This document shows, piece after piece, positions 25,517 to 33,961 of a stretch of DNA of 64,000 nucleotides (positions within the stretch are counted from its first letter, which is position 1; each line of letters begins with the position of its first letter). The notes beneath the pieces are model-generated. The model was given only the letters and a program-made list of their open reading frames with translations. It ran no database searches and was not told the origin of the DNA. The DNA lies in assembly GCF_000807775.2 (NCBI RefSeq), contig NZ_CP047385.1, forward strand, positions 1,798,001-1,862,000, given 5' to 3'. The position numbers were made by a program, and so were the translations under genes. The DNA is from Pandoraea fibrosis. GTDB lineage: Bacteria; Pseudomonadota; Gammaproteobacteria; Burkholderiales; Burkholderiaceae.

Positions 25517-26310
25517 GAGGCACTCCGTTGTGCGGTATTGCTGCCCGTGGTGCCTGTTGCGCCCGTGACGCTCACGCCCGCGGTACGCGAGGCGGCGGCG
25601 CGTCGGCGCGCGGCCTGTACCGTCTGTGCGGCGGCGCGTCGCACGACACGGCGGCGTCGGAAGAAATACTCGCCGGCGGCCCACGCCACGAGCTTCACCA
25701 GCAGTGACAGACCGAGGTAGAGCGCGGCCACGACGATGTACGTCTCGAGCGAGCGGAACGTGTCCGACTGCACGGTGTTGGCGACGGCGGTGAGTTCTTC
25801 GGCGGAAATCTGCGATGCCATGGCCGAGGCCTGCATCATCAGAATGAATTGCGTGGTGAGGGCGGGGTACACCTTCTCGATGGACGGTTGCAGCATGACA
25901 TGCCACGCAATGCGCCACTTCGACAGCCCCAGACATTCGGCGGCTTCGATCTGACCGCGTGGCACCGACTCGAGCCCGGCGCGAATGATCTCCGCCGCAT
26001 AGGCCCCGATGTTGATCACCATCGCAATGACCGCCGCGGCGAACGTCGGCATGTGCACGCCAAGGCTGGCGAGACCGAAATAGAGCAGGAAGATCTGAAC
26101 GAGGAAAGGGGTGTTGCGGACCGACTCGATGTAGATGCTGCAAAGACGAACGAGCCAGCGATGACGGCTACGCTTGGCAAAGGCGACCAGCGTGCCGGCA
26201 GCGGTGCCGATCACGACCGAGAGAGCGGTCATCTTGAGCGTGAGCCACGCGCCTTCGAGAAAAACTGGCCAGTAAGGCACCAGCGGAGCGAAATTCAACG
26301 AGAAATGCAT
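25513..26310 (-). CDS. Amino-acid ABC transporter permease 1
   Basis: A 265-residue HisMQ-type permease, first gene of the ABC operon. The core is standard, with YIESVRNTPFLVQIFLLYFG and the EAA loop ESVPRGQIEAAECLGLSKW. It is longer than usual: after the last helix comes a C-terminal tail of about 40 residues rich in Arg, then Ala/Thr/Ser (from roughly RRRRVVRRAA on), probably cytoplasmic and disordered. A candidate promoter and an upstream inverted repeat precede it. Confidence 0.92.
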   Translation of the reverse strand: MHFSLNFAPLVPYWPVFLEGAWLTLKMTALSVVIGTAAGTLVAFAKRSRHRWLVRLCSIYIESVRNTPFLVQIFLLYFGLASLGVHMPTFAAAVIAMVINIGAYAAEIIRAGLESVPRGQIEAAECLGLSKWRIAWHVMLQPSIEKVYPALTTQFILMMQASAMASQISAEELTAVANTVQSDTFRSLETYIVVAALYLGLSLLVKLVAWAAGEYFFRRRRVVRRAAAQTVQAARRRAAASRTAGVSVTGATGTTGSNTAQRSAS

Positions 26311-26429
26311 GGCAAACGCCTGTCTCCGGTGACGTTCGGGGCCGACGCGCCAGGCAGCTTGCGTTGCGGTTATGACATCCGCGGTTGCCGTGGAGGGTCT
26401 TTCTTGTACGTCGTCATATAAGTGATGTG

Positions 26430-26459
26430 ATTTTGCGCATCGCTGATCGGCGTTGTCAA
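26430..26459 (-). promoter_or_regulatory. Promoter candidate of the amino-acid ABC operon
   Basis: Read on the minus strand, a perfect -35 TTGACA (26454-26459) is followed after 18 bases by CAAAAT (26430-26435), a moderate -10. Transcription would start near 26423, leaving a leader of about 110 bases before permease 1. Confidence 0.45.
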
Positions 26460-26479
26460 TAGCCAGCGGTTGGGGGGAT

Positions 26480-26511
26480 ACCCTTGTCTATTGCCTTGAT
26501 AGAACAAGGGT
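26480..26511. promoter_or_regulatory. Inverted repeat between ABC operon and Lrp-family gene
   Basis: ACCCTTGTCTAT (26480-26491) is mirrored by ATAGAACAAGGGT (26499-26511) with a single bulge and a 7-base spacer. The symmetry continues weakly outward (ATA/TAT). It lies directly upstream of the TTGACA element of the ABC promoter, where an activator would bind. The divergent Lrp/AsnC regulator is the obvious candidate. Confidence 0.45.
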
Positions 26512-26659
26512 TATAGGGCGATTTGAATCGAGTGGCGGGCTGCCGCAGCTTGCGTGAGGCGGCCTCAACGACCGGTTGATGGTGGCGGGTCGAGTCCCCT
26601 TGTCATCGTATCTCTTGCTGTTGGCGATGACGGAGGGCGTCCCGTGCGATGGCTGGTTT

Positions 26660-26696
26660 TATAATCGCGCTTGGCCGAGCGTCTGCCTCGCTCGGC
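26660..26696 (+). promoter_or_regulatory. TATAAT followed by a stable 8-bp hairpin upstream of the Lrp gene
   Basis: TATAAT is at 26660-26665 but has no good -35. From 26674 there is a perfect stem, GCCGAGCG (26674-26681) and CGCTCGGC (26689-26696), with a 7-base loop. If the hexamer is a real -10 element, the transcript begins with this hairpin, giving an Lrp-gene leader of about 215 bases. The rest of the 577-base interval 26311-26887, apart from the ABC promoter and inverted repeat, holds no supported gene; short frames inside it look non-coding. Confidence 0.35.
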
Positions 26697-26887
26697 ATCT
26701 CTCGATGGAAGACCATGCAACCGATCAACGAGTGCAGCGTTGGCGCGACATCGCGCGATTCAGACATGCGGTGCCGAGATGACCACTTCCGAAAAAGGGG
26801 GGCCGCCGCCCGCGTTATCGGGATTCGCGAACGTACCCGGCATGCCGCGACGTTCCAGGGTAACGACGACTCGCGGGGCGACGCCCG

Positions 26888-27349
26888 ATGACATTGTCCA
26901 CGACGGCACTCGACGAACTCGACCGTAATCTGCTCGCACTGCTGCGAGTGAATGCGCGCGAGAGCACGGCCAATCTCGCGCGCCGCCTCGGGGTGGCGCG
27001 CACGACTGTGGTGGCCCGCATCGGTCGGCTCGAACAGGCCGGCGTTATCGCCGGTTATACCGTGCGACTCGGGCAGGATGCGGCCGGCGGCGGGTTACAG
27101 GCCTGCGTCGGTATCAGTGTGCAGCCGCGCTCCGGGCGCGACGTGATGCGGCGTTTGAACAAGATGCCGGAGATCCACCTGCTGTGTACCGTCAGCGGTG
27201 AGTTCGACTATGTGGCCTGGTTGCACGCGGCGTCGCCGGATCAGCTCGACGGGCTGCTCGATACGATTGGCGAGATCGATGGGGTGACCCGCACGACGAC
27301 GTCCGTGGTGCTGGCCCGGAAGATCGACCGGGGCGGCGTGCTGCCGTGA
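26888..27349 (+). CDS. Lrp/AsnC family transcriptional regulator
   Basis: A 153-residue regulator with an N-terminal helix-turn-helix (about residues 8-58: LDELDRNLLALLRVNARES and LARRLGVARTTVVARIGRLE) and a C-terminal RAM/AsnC ligand-binding domain (about 70-150: ACVGISVQPRS, LLCTVSGEFDYVAWLH). Such proteins sense amino acids as octamers or dimers. It is divergent from the amino-acid ABC operon, so it is likely its regulator. No strong RBS is visible before the ATG; the frame cannot extend far upstream. Confidence 0.9.
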   Translation: MTLSTTALDELDRNLLALLRVNARESTANLARRLGVARTTVVARIGRLEQAGVIAGYTVRLGQDAAGGGLQACVGISVQPRSGRDVMRRLNKMPEIHLLCTVSGEFDYVAWLHAASPDQLDGLLDTIGEIDGVTRTTTSVVLARKIDRGGVLP

Positions 27350-27503
27350 ACGGTCGGTGACGTCCGGTAATTTTCCGTAACCAGTCGCTAAGAATGGTCG
27401 CGCACCCCCGTCGGTGCTCGCGCAACCCTCGAATTTCCCGTTTATCCCCGTGATGCCTTGACTTCGCTCGTTTGTCTGGCGGTGGCGAAGGTGCTAAACT
27501 TAT

Positions 27504-27518
27504 TGAGAATTGTTTGCA
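27504..27518 (+). promoter_or_regulatory. Fur-box-like site upstream of ftrA
   Basis: TGAGAAT-T-GTTTGCA matches the 7-1-7 Fur consensus (TGATAAT-N-ATTATCA) at about 10 of 14 positions. It lies about 30 bases before the ftrA start in the only AT-rich part of the interval. The position and the iron-uptake genes downstream support Fur control. Confidence 0.5.
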
Positions 27519-27546
27519 TTAACTTCTTCATCCATCTGGAGTGCGT

Positions 27547-28167
27547 ATGCGCGTGAAATCCCTCGTGGCAGCGGTGTTGCTTGCCGGTGCGGCCACCATG
27601 GCTCAGGCCGCCGAGTTTCCTATCGGTAAACCGCTGAATGTGGCGGGCATGGAAATCAACACGGTGTATCTCCAGCCGATCACGATGGAACCGGCCGGCA
27701 TGATGCGCGATGCTGCCAAGTCGGACATCCACCTCGAGGCCGATATTCACGCGATCGCCAAGAACCCGAACGGTTACGCCGAAGGCGACTGGATTCCGGG
27801 GCTGGAAATCACGTACAAGCTGCAAAAAGTGAACAAGGACGGCAAGCCGGACGGCGCTGCCATCGAAGGCCTGATGATGCCGATGGTTGCGAGCGATGGC
27901 CCGCACTACGGCGATAACGTCAAGTTGGCAGGTGTCGGCAAGTACAAGCTGACGATGGTCGTCAACGCGCCGGGCACGCTTCAGGAATTCGGTTGCAAGA
28001 TGGGGGGCGCGCCGGCCGCTGGCGCCCACGCCGCGCATGGCGGCATGGGCCCGTGGTGTTTCGGCCGTCACGTCGACAAGGAAACGGGCGTGGGTCCGTG
28101 GTTCAAGCCGATCACCAAGGAAGTCGATTTCACTTTCTCGGGTATTGGCAAGAAGGGTGGCTACTAA
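27547..28167 (+). CDS. ftrA: Periplasmic iron-binding protein FtrA (P19/Tp34 family)
   Basis: A 206-residue exported protein with a signal peptide (MRVKSLVAAVLLAGAATMAQAA). The mature domain matches the P19/Tp34-type periplasmic Fe/Cu proteins: GKPLNVAGMEINTVYLQPI, then KSDIHLEADIHAIAKNPNG and WIPGLEITYKL. A Gly/Ala/His-rich insert (GAPAAGAHAAHGGMG) near residue 160 may bind metal. It starts the ftrABCD order known from Bordetella, where the system takes up ferrous iron and FtrA/FtrB handle binding and oxidation. ATG 27547 is preferred over a GTG at 27541 because GGAG is 5 bases before it. Confidence 0.9.
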   Translation: MRVKSLVAAVLLAGAATMAQAAEFPIGKPLNVAGMEINTVYLQPITMEPAGMMRDAAKSDIHLEADIHAIAKNPNGYAEGDWIPGLEITYKLQKVNKDGKPDGAAIEGLMMPMVASDGPHYGDNVKLAGVGKYKLTMVVNAPGTLQEFGCKMGGAPAAGAHAAHGGMGPWCFGRHVDKETGVGPWFKPITKEVDFTFSGIGKKGGY

Positions 28168-28185
28168 GCCCGTATAACTCTGATG

Positions 28186-28220
28186 CAGCGTTGGCCAATG
28201 GGCCAGCGCTGTTTTCGTTT
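28186..28220 (+). terminator. Intercistronic hairpin with T-rich tail between ftrA and ftrB
   Basis: CAGCGTTGGCC (28186-28196) pairs with GGCCAGCGCTG (28201-28211), an 11-bp stem with one G-U, a 4-base loop AATG, and a T-rich run GTTTTCGTTT after it. It would act as a leaky terminator or RNA-stability element, allowing more ftrA than ftrBCD. Confidence 0.6.
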
Positions 28221-28231
28221 GGAGCAGAAGG

Positions 28232-28588
28232 ATGAATCAGCGCATCGCGCGCCTGCTGGCCACGATGGCGGCCCTGGTGGTGACTCTGTTGGCGTTGGGC
28301 GCACCGTCGCTTGCCCGTGCCGATGACTTGCCGACCTTCAGGCTGGAAATGAACAACGGCAAACTCAATCCGGCGCGCATCGAAGTGCCGGCCGGCAAGC
28401 GCATCAAGATCGAGGTACACAACACCGGAACGAATGCCGTCGAGTTTGAAAGTCTGCAACTGCGCAAGGAAAAGGTGCTGGCACCGGGCGCACAGTCGTT
28501 CGTGGTGATCGCACCGTTGCAGCCCGGCGAGTACAAGTTTTTCGACGATTTCCATCAGCAGGCGCAAGGCGTGATCGTCGCCAAGTAA
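28232..28588 (+). CDS. ftrB: Cupredoxin-domain protein FtrB
   Basis: A 118-residue periplasmic protein with a signal peptide (about residues 1-31, ending PSLARA) and a short cupredoxin-like domain: FRLEMNNGKLNPARIEVPAGK, then IKIEVHNTGTNAVEFESLQ, and PGEYKFFDDFHQQAQGV at the end. In the FtrABCD scheme it is thought to oxidise ferrous iron for the permease. Not all blue-copper ligands are obvious, so the metal centre may differ from classical cupredoxins. GGAG is upstream of its ATG. Confidence 0.85.
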   Translation: MNQRIARLLATMAALVVTLLALGAPSLARADDLPTFRLEMNNGKLNPARIEVPAGKRIKIEVHNTGTNAVEFESLQLRKEKVLAPGAQSFVVIAPLQPGEYKFFDDFHQQAQGVIVAK

Positions 28589-28647
28589 GCCACGCGGAAG
28601 TCGTTTCAGTCACACGGTAAGACACGCATCACGAGAGGAATCACACG

Positions 28648-29484
28648 ATGGGTCAGGTCATGTTCATCGTCTGGCGCGAAAGCGTCGAGGCATTGCTGGT
28701 CGTAGGCATTCTCCATGCCTGGCTGGCCAACCCTGAGCACGGCGCCAAGCGCGGCCTGCCCTATCTTTGGGCCGGTGTCGCGCTCGGGATCGCCGCCGCC
28801 GTGGCGCTGGGCGCCGCGCTGGTCGGTTTCACCGAAGTGCTGTCGGGCGACGCGCAGGATTACTTCCAGACCGCCATGGTGCTGATCGCCTGCGTGCTGA
28901 TCGTGCAGATGGTCTTCTGGATGAAGCGCCACGGGCGAACGCTCAAGCGCGATATGGAGTCGTCGTTACAGAAGAATCAGGATCGGGGCACATGGTGGGG
29001 CGTGCTGGTGCTGGTGGCGCTGGCGATTGCCCGCGAAGGCAGCGAGACGGCCATCTTTCTGTACGGCATCGGCTTCGGCCAGCAGGGCAGCGTGCCACTG
29101 ACCATGTGGCTCGCCGTGCTGATCGGTTTCGTGCTGGCGCTGCTCACGTTCTGGTTGTTGCAGTTGGGCGGCAAGATCTTCTCGTGGCGTCTGTTCTTCC
29201 GCGTCACGGAAATCATGCTGTTGTTTCTGGCGGCGGGGCTGCTCGAGTCGGGGCTGGACCGCCTGATCTCGCTGGAGTTTGTGCCGACGCTGGTCGACCA
29301 ACTGTGGGATACTTCCGCGATTCTTGACGACGCCAGCCCGTTTGGCAGCCTCGTCGCCACCCTGACGGGGTATCGCGCGCATCCGTCCGGCATGAATTTG
29401 TTGGTGTATGCGGTGTATTGGGCCTTCATGTGGGCGCTGCTCAAGCGGGCAGGCGCTCCGGCCAAGCAGGTCAAGCCCGCCTGA
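28648..29484 (+). CDS. ftrC: FTR1-family iron permease FtrC
   Basis: A 278-residue inner-membrane permease with seven or so helices. The two iron-binding R-E-x-x-E motifs expected of the Ftr1/EfeU family are present: RESVE (10-14) in helix 1 and REGSE (129-133) in helix 4. GAGAGGAA precedes the ATG. It moves iron delivered by FtrA/FtrB across the membrane. The 60-base gap after ftrB has no terminator, so the genes are co-transcribed. Confidence 0.93.
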   Translation: MGQVMFIVWRESVEALLVVGILHAWLANPEHGAKRGLPYLWAGVALGIAAAVALGAALVGFTEVLSGDAQDYFQTAMVLIACVLIVQMVFWMKRHGRTLKRDMESSLQKNQDRGTWWGVLVLVALAIAREGSETAIFLYGIGFGQQGSVPLTMWLAVLIGFVLALLTFWLLQLGGKIFSWRLFFRVTEIMLLFLAAGLLESGLDRLISLEFVPTLVDQLWDTSAILDDASPFGSLVATLTGYRAHPSGMNLLVYAVYWAFMWALLKRAGAPAKQVKPA

Positions 29485-29628
29485 GCGGGCCAAGCGCACC
29501 GGCCGGAGTCACTCCCGGCCAGTGCGTCGCAACGGTCTAAACGGACGCGCGGGGCAGGATTCACAAACGCCTGCCATATCGAAAAGCGCCGTTAGCCAGT
29601 AAGTCATCCCCCGACGTACGAGTTGAGC

Positions 29629-31023
29629 ATGAGCATCGCCATACCTGTCCCGAACCGACTGGCCCGAGTGGGCCTTTGGATGCAACGTCACGGCAAGCTG
29701 ATACGTGGCGTGCAGTGGGGCGTCGTGCTGGTTTATGCGTTTCTCATCTGCGTGCCGGTCTTGATGCCGTTGCCTGACGAGACGGCCCACATTCTCGATA
29801 ACCTCACCGTCTTTGCGCAGTTCACGTTCTGGGGCATCTGGTGGCCGTTCGTGCTCATCAGCATGGTGCTCATGGGACGTGTCTGGTGCGGGGTGCTGTG
29901 CCCGGAAGGCACGCTCTCGGAATTTGCGAGCCGTCACGGGCGCGGACGCGCCATTCCCCGCTGGATGCGCTGGGGCGGCTGGCCGTTCGTGGCGTTTGCC
30001 GGCACGACGCTGTACGGCCAGATGGTCAGCGTCTACCAATACCCGAAGGCGGTGTTGCTGGTGCTCGGCGGCTCGACCCTCGGCGCGATGGTGATCGGCT
30101 ATTTCTACGGGCGCGACAAGCGTGTGTGGTGCAAGTATCTGTGCCCGGTCAATGGCGTGTTCTCGCTGCTCTCGCGTCTCGCCCCGTTCCATTTCAAGGT
30201 CAACGAAGACGCCTGGCGTCGCTCGTATCACACCAACGGCCGCAAGATTATCCCGATCAATTGCGCGCCGCTCGTGCCGCTGCGCAATATGAAGGGCGGT
30301 GCGGACTGCCATATGTGCGGCCGCTGCGCCGGGCATCGCGACGCCATCGAACTGTCGAGCCGCTCGCCGAGCGAAGAGATCGTGAAGTTCGGTGCGACCG
30401 ATCACAACAGCGTCTGGGACAGCGTGCTTCTCATGTACGGCCTGCTCGGCGTGGCCATCGGCGCGTTCCACTGGACGGTGAATCCGTGGTTCGTCGCCAC
30501 CAAGACCTTGCTGGCGACGTGGCTCATCGATCACGACATCATGTGGCCGTTCGCGACGAACGCGCCGTGGTACGTGTTCACGAATTACCCGGATCAGAGC
30601 GATGTCTTCACGTGGCTCGACGGCGGCATGGTCGTCACGTACATCCTCGGCAACGGTCTGCTGCTCGGTCTGGCGTTCACGATCATCTTCGCGCTGGCCA
30701 ACCGGGCGATGGGGCCGTGGCAAACGTCACGATTCAATCATCTGGTGCAATCGTTGATCCCGATTGCCGGGGCCGGTGTGTTCATCGGCCTGTCGGCCAC
30801 GACGATCAGCCTGCTGCGCGCCGAGCATCTGCCGGTGTACTGGGCCAATGACGTTCGCGCGGCCATCCTCGTGGTGACCACGCTGTGGAGTCTGTGGCTG
30901 GGCTGGCGTGTGACGGGGCGTCATGCCCGATCGTTCGGGCGGCGTCTGGCCGGCATGGCTGGTGTTGTGGCGGCGCTGGCGCTGGTCAACTGGCTCTGGT
31001 TGCTGATGTTCTGGATCTGGTAA
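29629..31023 (+). CDS. ftrD: Polyferredoxin-like membrane protein FtrD
   Basis: A 464-residue protein with several membrane helices and [4Fe-4S]-type cysteine clusters resembling NapH/RdxA proteins: [19 protein letters not shown] and [12 protein letters not shown]. In the FtrABCD model it accepts electrons from the periplasmic oxidation step and passes them into the membrane. A TTG two codons upstream is in frame, but ATG 29629 is preferred. It closes the operon, 145 bases after ftrC. The next gene (ubiA) is on the same strand but functionally unrelated. Confidence 0.88.
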   Translation: MSIAIPVPNRLARVGLWMQRHGKLIRGVQWGVVLVYAFLICVPVLMPLPDETAHILDNLTVFAQFTFWGIWWPFVLISMVLMGRVWCGVLCPEGTLSEFASRHGRGRAIPRWMRWGGWPFVAFAGTTLYGQMVSVYQYPKAVLLVLGGSTLGAMVIGYFYGRDKRVWCKYLCPVNGVFSLLSRLAPFHFKVNEDAWRRSYHTNGRKIIPINCAPLVPLRNMKGGADCHMCGRCAGHRDAIELSSRSPSEEIVKFGATDHNSVWDSVLLMYGLLGVAIGAFHWTVNPWFVATKTLLATWLIDHDIMWPFATNAPWYVFTNYPDQSDVFTWLDGGMVVTYILGNGLLLGLAFTIIFALANRAMGPWQTSRFNHLVQSLIPIAGAGVFIGLSATTISLLRAEHLPVYWANDVRAAILVVTTLWSLWLGWRVTGRHARSFGRRLAGMAGVVAALALVNWLWLLMFWIW

Positions 31024-31117
31024 TGCCGGGGGCGCCCATGGCAGCCATGGCGCCCCGATTGGCGAGCATCCGGCCCGTGGCCTACAATGTCGCCACAAGT
31101 CTTTCTGTGTGACGCCC

Positions 31118-31984
31118 ATGTTGCTCGCTCAACGCCTCCCGCTGTATTTCCGCCTCGTTCGCCTCGACAAGCCGATCGGCACCGTGCTGCTGTTGTGGCC
31201 GACGCTCGCGGCGTTGTGGATCGCATCGAACGGGCATCCCGATCCGCTGTTGCTCGTGATCTTCACGCTCGGCACGTTCCTGATGCGCTCGGCGGGTTGC
31301 GCCATCAACGATTACGCCGACCGCGACTTCGACAAGTTCGTCAAACGCACGAAAGAGCGTCCGATTACCTCGGGGCGCATTCGCGCCTGGGAGGCAGTTG
31401 CCGTGGCCGCCACGCTCGCGCTGGTGAGCTTCCTGCTGATTTTGCCGCTCAACGCGCTGACCAAGTGGCTGTCGATCCCGGCACTGTTCGTGGCGGGCAC
31501 CTATCCGTTCACCAAACGCTTTCTGGCGATTCCGCAAGCCTACCTTGGTGTGGCGTTCGGCTTCGGCATTCCGATGGCGTTCGCCGCCGTGCAGGATCAG
31601 GTGCCGGTCATCGCATGGGTGCTGCTGCTCTCGAACGTGTTCTGGTCGGTCGCGTATGACACCGAATACGCGATGGTCGATCGCGACGACGATCTGAAGA
31701 TCGGCATCAAGACGTCGGCCATCACGTTCGGCCGTTTCGACGTGCTGGCGATCATGCTCTGCTACGCCGCCGCGCTTGGCATTCAGGCGGGCGTCGGTGC
31801 ATATCTGGGCTTTGGCTGGCCATTCTGGCTGGGCATGGCCGTGGCAGTGGGCTTCGCGATCTATCACTACTTCCTGATTCGCGGACGCGAGCGCATGCCT
31901 TGCTTCGCGGCGTTTCGTCACAACAACTGGCTCGGCGCCGCTGTGTTCGCCGGCATCGCCGGACACTATCTGCTGACGGCCTGA
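31118..31984 (+). CDS. ubiA: 4-hydroxybenzoate octaprenyltransferase UbiA
   Basis: A 288-residue membrane prenyltransferase that attaches the polyprenyl tail to 4-hydroxybenzoate in ubiquinone synthesis. The N-terminal [20 protein letters not shown] and the two Asp-rich Mg-diphosphate sites are present: NDYADRDFD in the first half and [12 protein letters not shown] in the second. About eight to nine helices are predicted by eye. I prefer ATG 31118 over the GTG at 31109. A strong bidirectional terminator follows the gene. Confidence 0.95.
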   Translation: MLLAQRLPLYFRLVRLDKPIGTVLLLWPTLAALWIASNGHPDPLLLVIFTLGTFLMRSAGCAINDYADRDFDKFVKRTKERPITSGRIRAWEAVAVAATLALVSFLLILPLNALTKWLSIPALFVAGTYPFTKRFLAIPQAYLGVAFGFGIPMAFAAVQDQVPVIAWVLLLSNVFWSVAYDTEYAMVDRDDDLKIGIKTSAITFGRFDVLAIMLCYAAALGIQAGVGAYLGFGWPFWLGMAVAVGFAIYHYFLIRGRERMPCFAAFRHNNWLGAAVFAGIAGHYLLTA

Positions 31985-32033
31985 GCGCGGCGTCTGAGCG
32001 CCTGACCGACGACGTCAGGAACGGTACCAAACA

Positions 32034-32057
32034 AAACGGCCCGCATGCGGGCCGTTT
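32034..32057. terminator. Bidirectional terminator between ubiA and proC
   Basis: A perfect 24-base palindrome: AAACGGCCCGCA followed by TGCGGGCCGTTT. It has A-rich sequence on one side and T-rich on the other, and it lies between the convergent ubiA and proC genes, so it can serve both. Confidence 0.85.
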
Positions 32058-32093
32058 GTCGTGAGTGGGGGGCGGGCGCTTGTCAGCGATCCG

Positions 32094-32128
32094 CTATCAG
32101 CTATCAGCTATCAGCTATCAGCTATCAG
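32094..32128 (-). repeat. Heptanucleotide tandem repeat (CTATCAG x5) at the proC stop
   Basis: Five perfect head-to-tail copies of CTATCAG. On the proC strand the unit reads CTGATAG. The proC stop codon (32125-32127) lies within the copy nearest the gene, so the other four copies are in the 3' untranslated region. Tandem 7-mers of this kind are prone to slipped-strand copy-number change. Confidence 0.9.
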
Positions 32129-32937
32129 GCGTCGCCCAACTCGTCGCCGAGTTCCCGGGCGCGGGAGTTGGCGGCGTGCACGCCACGCACGATCGCGGCC
32201 TTGATGGCGTCGCGATCGAACGAGCTGAGCGCGGCAAACGTCGTGCCGCCCTTGGACGTCACGCGCTCACGCAGCACGCTCGCCGGCTCGCTCGACTGCG
32301 CCGCCAGTTGCGATGCGCCGGTGAACGTGGCGATGGCCAGTTGGCGACCTTGCTCGGGCGTGAAGCCCAATTCCTGAGCGGCTTGCTCCAGCGCTTCGAT
32401 GAAATAGAACACGTAGGCGGGGCCGCTGCCCGAGATTGCCGTCACGCCGTCGAGCTGGCTTTCCTTTTCGACCCAGACGATCTGACCTGCCGCACCCAGC
32501 ACGTTTTCGGCACGCTTGCGTTGGTCCGAATCCACGCCCGAGAGCGCGGCCAGGCCGGTAATGCCCATGCCGATCAGCGCGGGCGTGTTCGGCATGCAGC
32601 GCACGATCTGGTTGTGACCGCCAAGCCAGCGCGCCAGATCGGAGGCGCGAATGCCTGCCGCAATGCTGATGACCAGTTGGCCATTCAGGTGCGGCTGAAG
32701 CGCTTGTGCGACGTCCTTGAGGACTTGCGGTTTGACGGCCAGCACGAGCGTGTCGTAATCGCGCAGACGGTCGTTGGGTGCGCTGGCGGTCTCGACGCCA
32801 TACTGCTTGGCGAGGCCGTCACGGGTCGATTCGTTGACGTCGATGGCGAGAATGTCGCGCGGGGCCGTGCCGCGTTTGACGAGTCCGCCGATCAGGGCGT
32901 TGGCCATATTGCCGCCGCCGATGAATGCAATTCTCAT
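32125..32937 (-). CDS. proC: Pyrroline-5-carboxylate reductase ProC
   Basis: A 270-residue cytoplasmic enzyme for the last step of proline synthesis, NAD(P)H-dependent reduction of pyrroline-5-carboxylate. The Rossmann motif is at the start (RIAFIGGGNMANALIGG). The substrate region GSGPAYVFYFIEALEQAAQELG and GVTSKGGTT-like segment (here RVTSKGGTTFAAL) are diagnostic. AAGGA lies 6 bases before ATG 32937, favouring it over upstream in-frame codons. It is downstream of yggS, the usual pairing, with an 82-base gap. Its stop codon lies in a heptamer tandem repeat. Confidence 0.96.
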   Translation of the reverse strand: MRIAFIGGGNMANALIGGLVKRGTAPRDILAIDVNESTRDGLAKQYGVETASAPNDRLRDYDTLVLAVKPQVLKDVAQALQPHLNGQLVISIAAGIRASDLARWLGGHNQIVRCMPNTPALIGMGITGLAALSGVDSDQRKRAENVLGAAGQIVWVEKESQLDGVTAISGSGPAYVFYFIEALEQAAQELGFTPEQGRQLAIATFTGASQLAAQSSEPASVLRERVTSKGGTTFAALSSFDRDAIKAAIVRGVHAANSRARELGDELGDA

Positions 32938-33019
32938 AACCATCCTTTGCGTTGCGTATGTCATTACTTCTTGCTGCGGCGAGCCGTCATGAGACGCTCA
33001 CCGCGGGGGCACGCGCCGA

Positions 33020-33733
33020 TCACGCCCGGGGGCCGTAGTCGCGCGCGCCGAAAATCGCGGTGCCAATGCGCACCATTGTCGCACCCTCGGCAATCGCTGC
33101 CTCGAGATCGCCCGACATTCCCATCGACAGCGTGTCGAGCGCCAGTCCATCGGCGCGTAGCGCATCGAATAGCTCGCGCACTGCCTTGAACGGCGCCCGT
33201 TGGCGTGCCGGATCGTCTTCGGGTTCCGGAATCGCCATCAAGCCGCGCAATTGCACGTTCGGCAGCGCAGCGATGGCGCGCGCGACGGCCGGGACGTCGG
33301 CAGGCGCAACGCCGCTCTTGCTCGCCTCACCGCTGATGTTCACTTGCAGGCAGACCTGTAGCGGCGGGAGGTTCGCGGGCCGTTGGGCGCTCAGGCGTTC
33401 GGCGATTTTCAGCCGATCGACGGAATGCACCCAGTCGAAGTGCTCGGCCACCGGTCGCGTCTTGTTGCTTTGCAATGGGCCGATGAAGTGCCACTCCAGC
33501 GGCGCGCCATCGACGGTCTCACCCGCCAGGGCGGCGATCTTGTCGAGCGACTCCTGCACGTAGTTCTCGCCGAAGGCCCGCTGCCCGGCGGCGAGCGCAT
33601 CGCGCACGGCGTCGGTACCAAACGTCTTCGAGACGGCGAGCAGGCGCACGCTACCCGCCGGGCGGCCGGCATCCGCAGTGGCACGGGCAATCCGGGAGAG
33701 AACGTCGTCGAGGTGTGCGGCAATGGTCGACAT
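33020..33733 (-). CDS. YggS/PLPBP family PLP-binding homeostasis protein
   Basis: A 237-residue single-domain TIM-barrel protein that binds pyridoxal phosphate and helps maintain B6 and amino-acid balance, without known catalysis. The PLP lysine is in RLLAVSKTF, followed by FGENYVQE, EWHFIGPLQSNK and VHSVDR. MSIGMSGDLEAAIAEG (here LSMGMSGDLEAAIAEG) is the phosphate-binding end. Start 33733 fits family length; the frame extends 24 codons upstream without support. Adjacent proC is the usual neighbour. Confidence 0.93.
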   Translation of the reverse strand: MSTIAAHLDDVLSRIARATADAGRPAGSVRLLAVSKTFGTDAVRDALAAGQRAFGENYVQESLDKIAALAGETVDGAPLEWHFIGPLQSNKTRPVAEHFDWVHSVDRLKIAERLSAQRPANLPPLQVCLQVNISGEASKSGVAPADVPAVARAIAALPNVQLRGLMAIPEPEDDPARQRAPFKAVRELFDALRADGLALDTLSMGMSGDLEAAIAEGATMVRIGTAIFGARDYGPRA

Positions 33734-33829
33734 GAGGCTGGTTCGGGCGTCGGTCAAGCGGTGCCGTCGAGCGCGGGGGCGTCGCAACGGCGGTGGATCG
33801 GTCAACGATTATAGCCGTGCCCGCACGAG

Positions 33830-33861
33830 AGGTGCTACCCCGGAAAAACAAGGTGCTACCC
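33830..33861. promoter_or_regulatory. Direct repeats 21 bp apart upstream of glutathione peroxidase
   Basis: AGGTGCTACCC occurs at 33830-33840 and again at 33851-33861. The start-to-start distance is 21 bases, two turns of the helix, as expected for a regulator binding one face of DNA. The site is in the divergent interval between yggS and the glutathione peroxidase gene. No binder can be named. Confidence 0.4.
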
Positions 33862-33961
33862 GTGCCGGTTGTGCCGTACCGCCGTCCCGGTGTATGCCGA
33901 TCGGTCAGGGCGCGCGGCTTGTGGCAGACTGCGCGGTGCCAACATCCAAAGGGAGCCCGAG

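Noticed and set aside
26576..26928. Short plus-strand ORFs before the Lrp-family gene
   Set aside because: They overlap each other and the regulator start, lack RBS and have shadow-like composition; the region is better explained as leader/regulatory.
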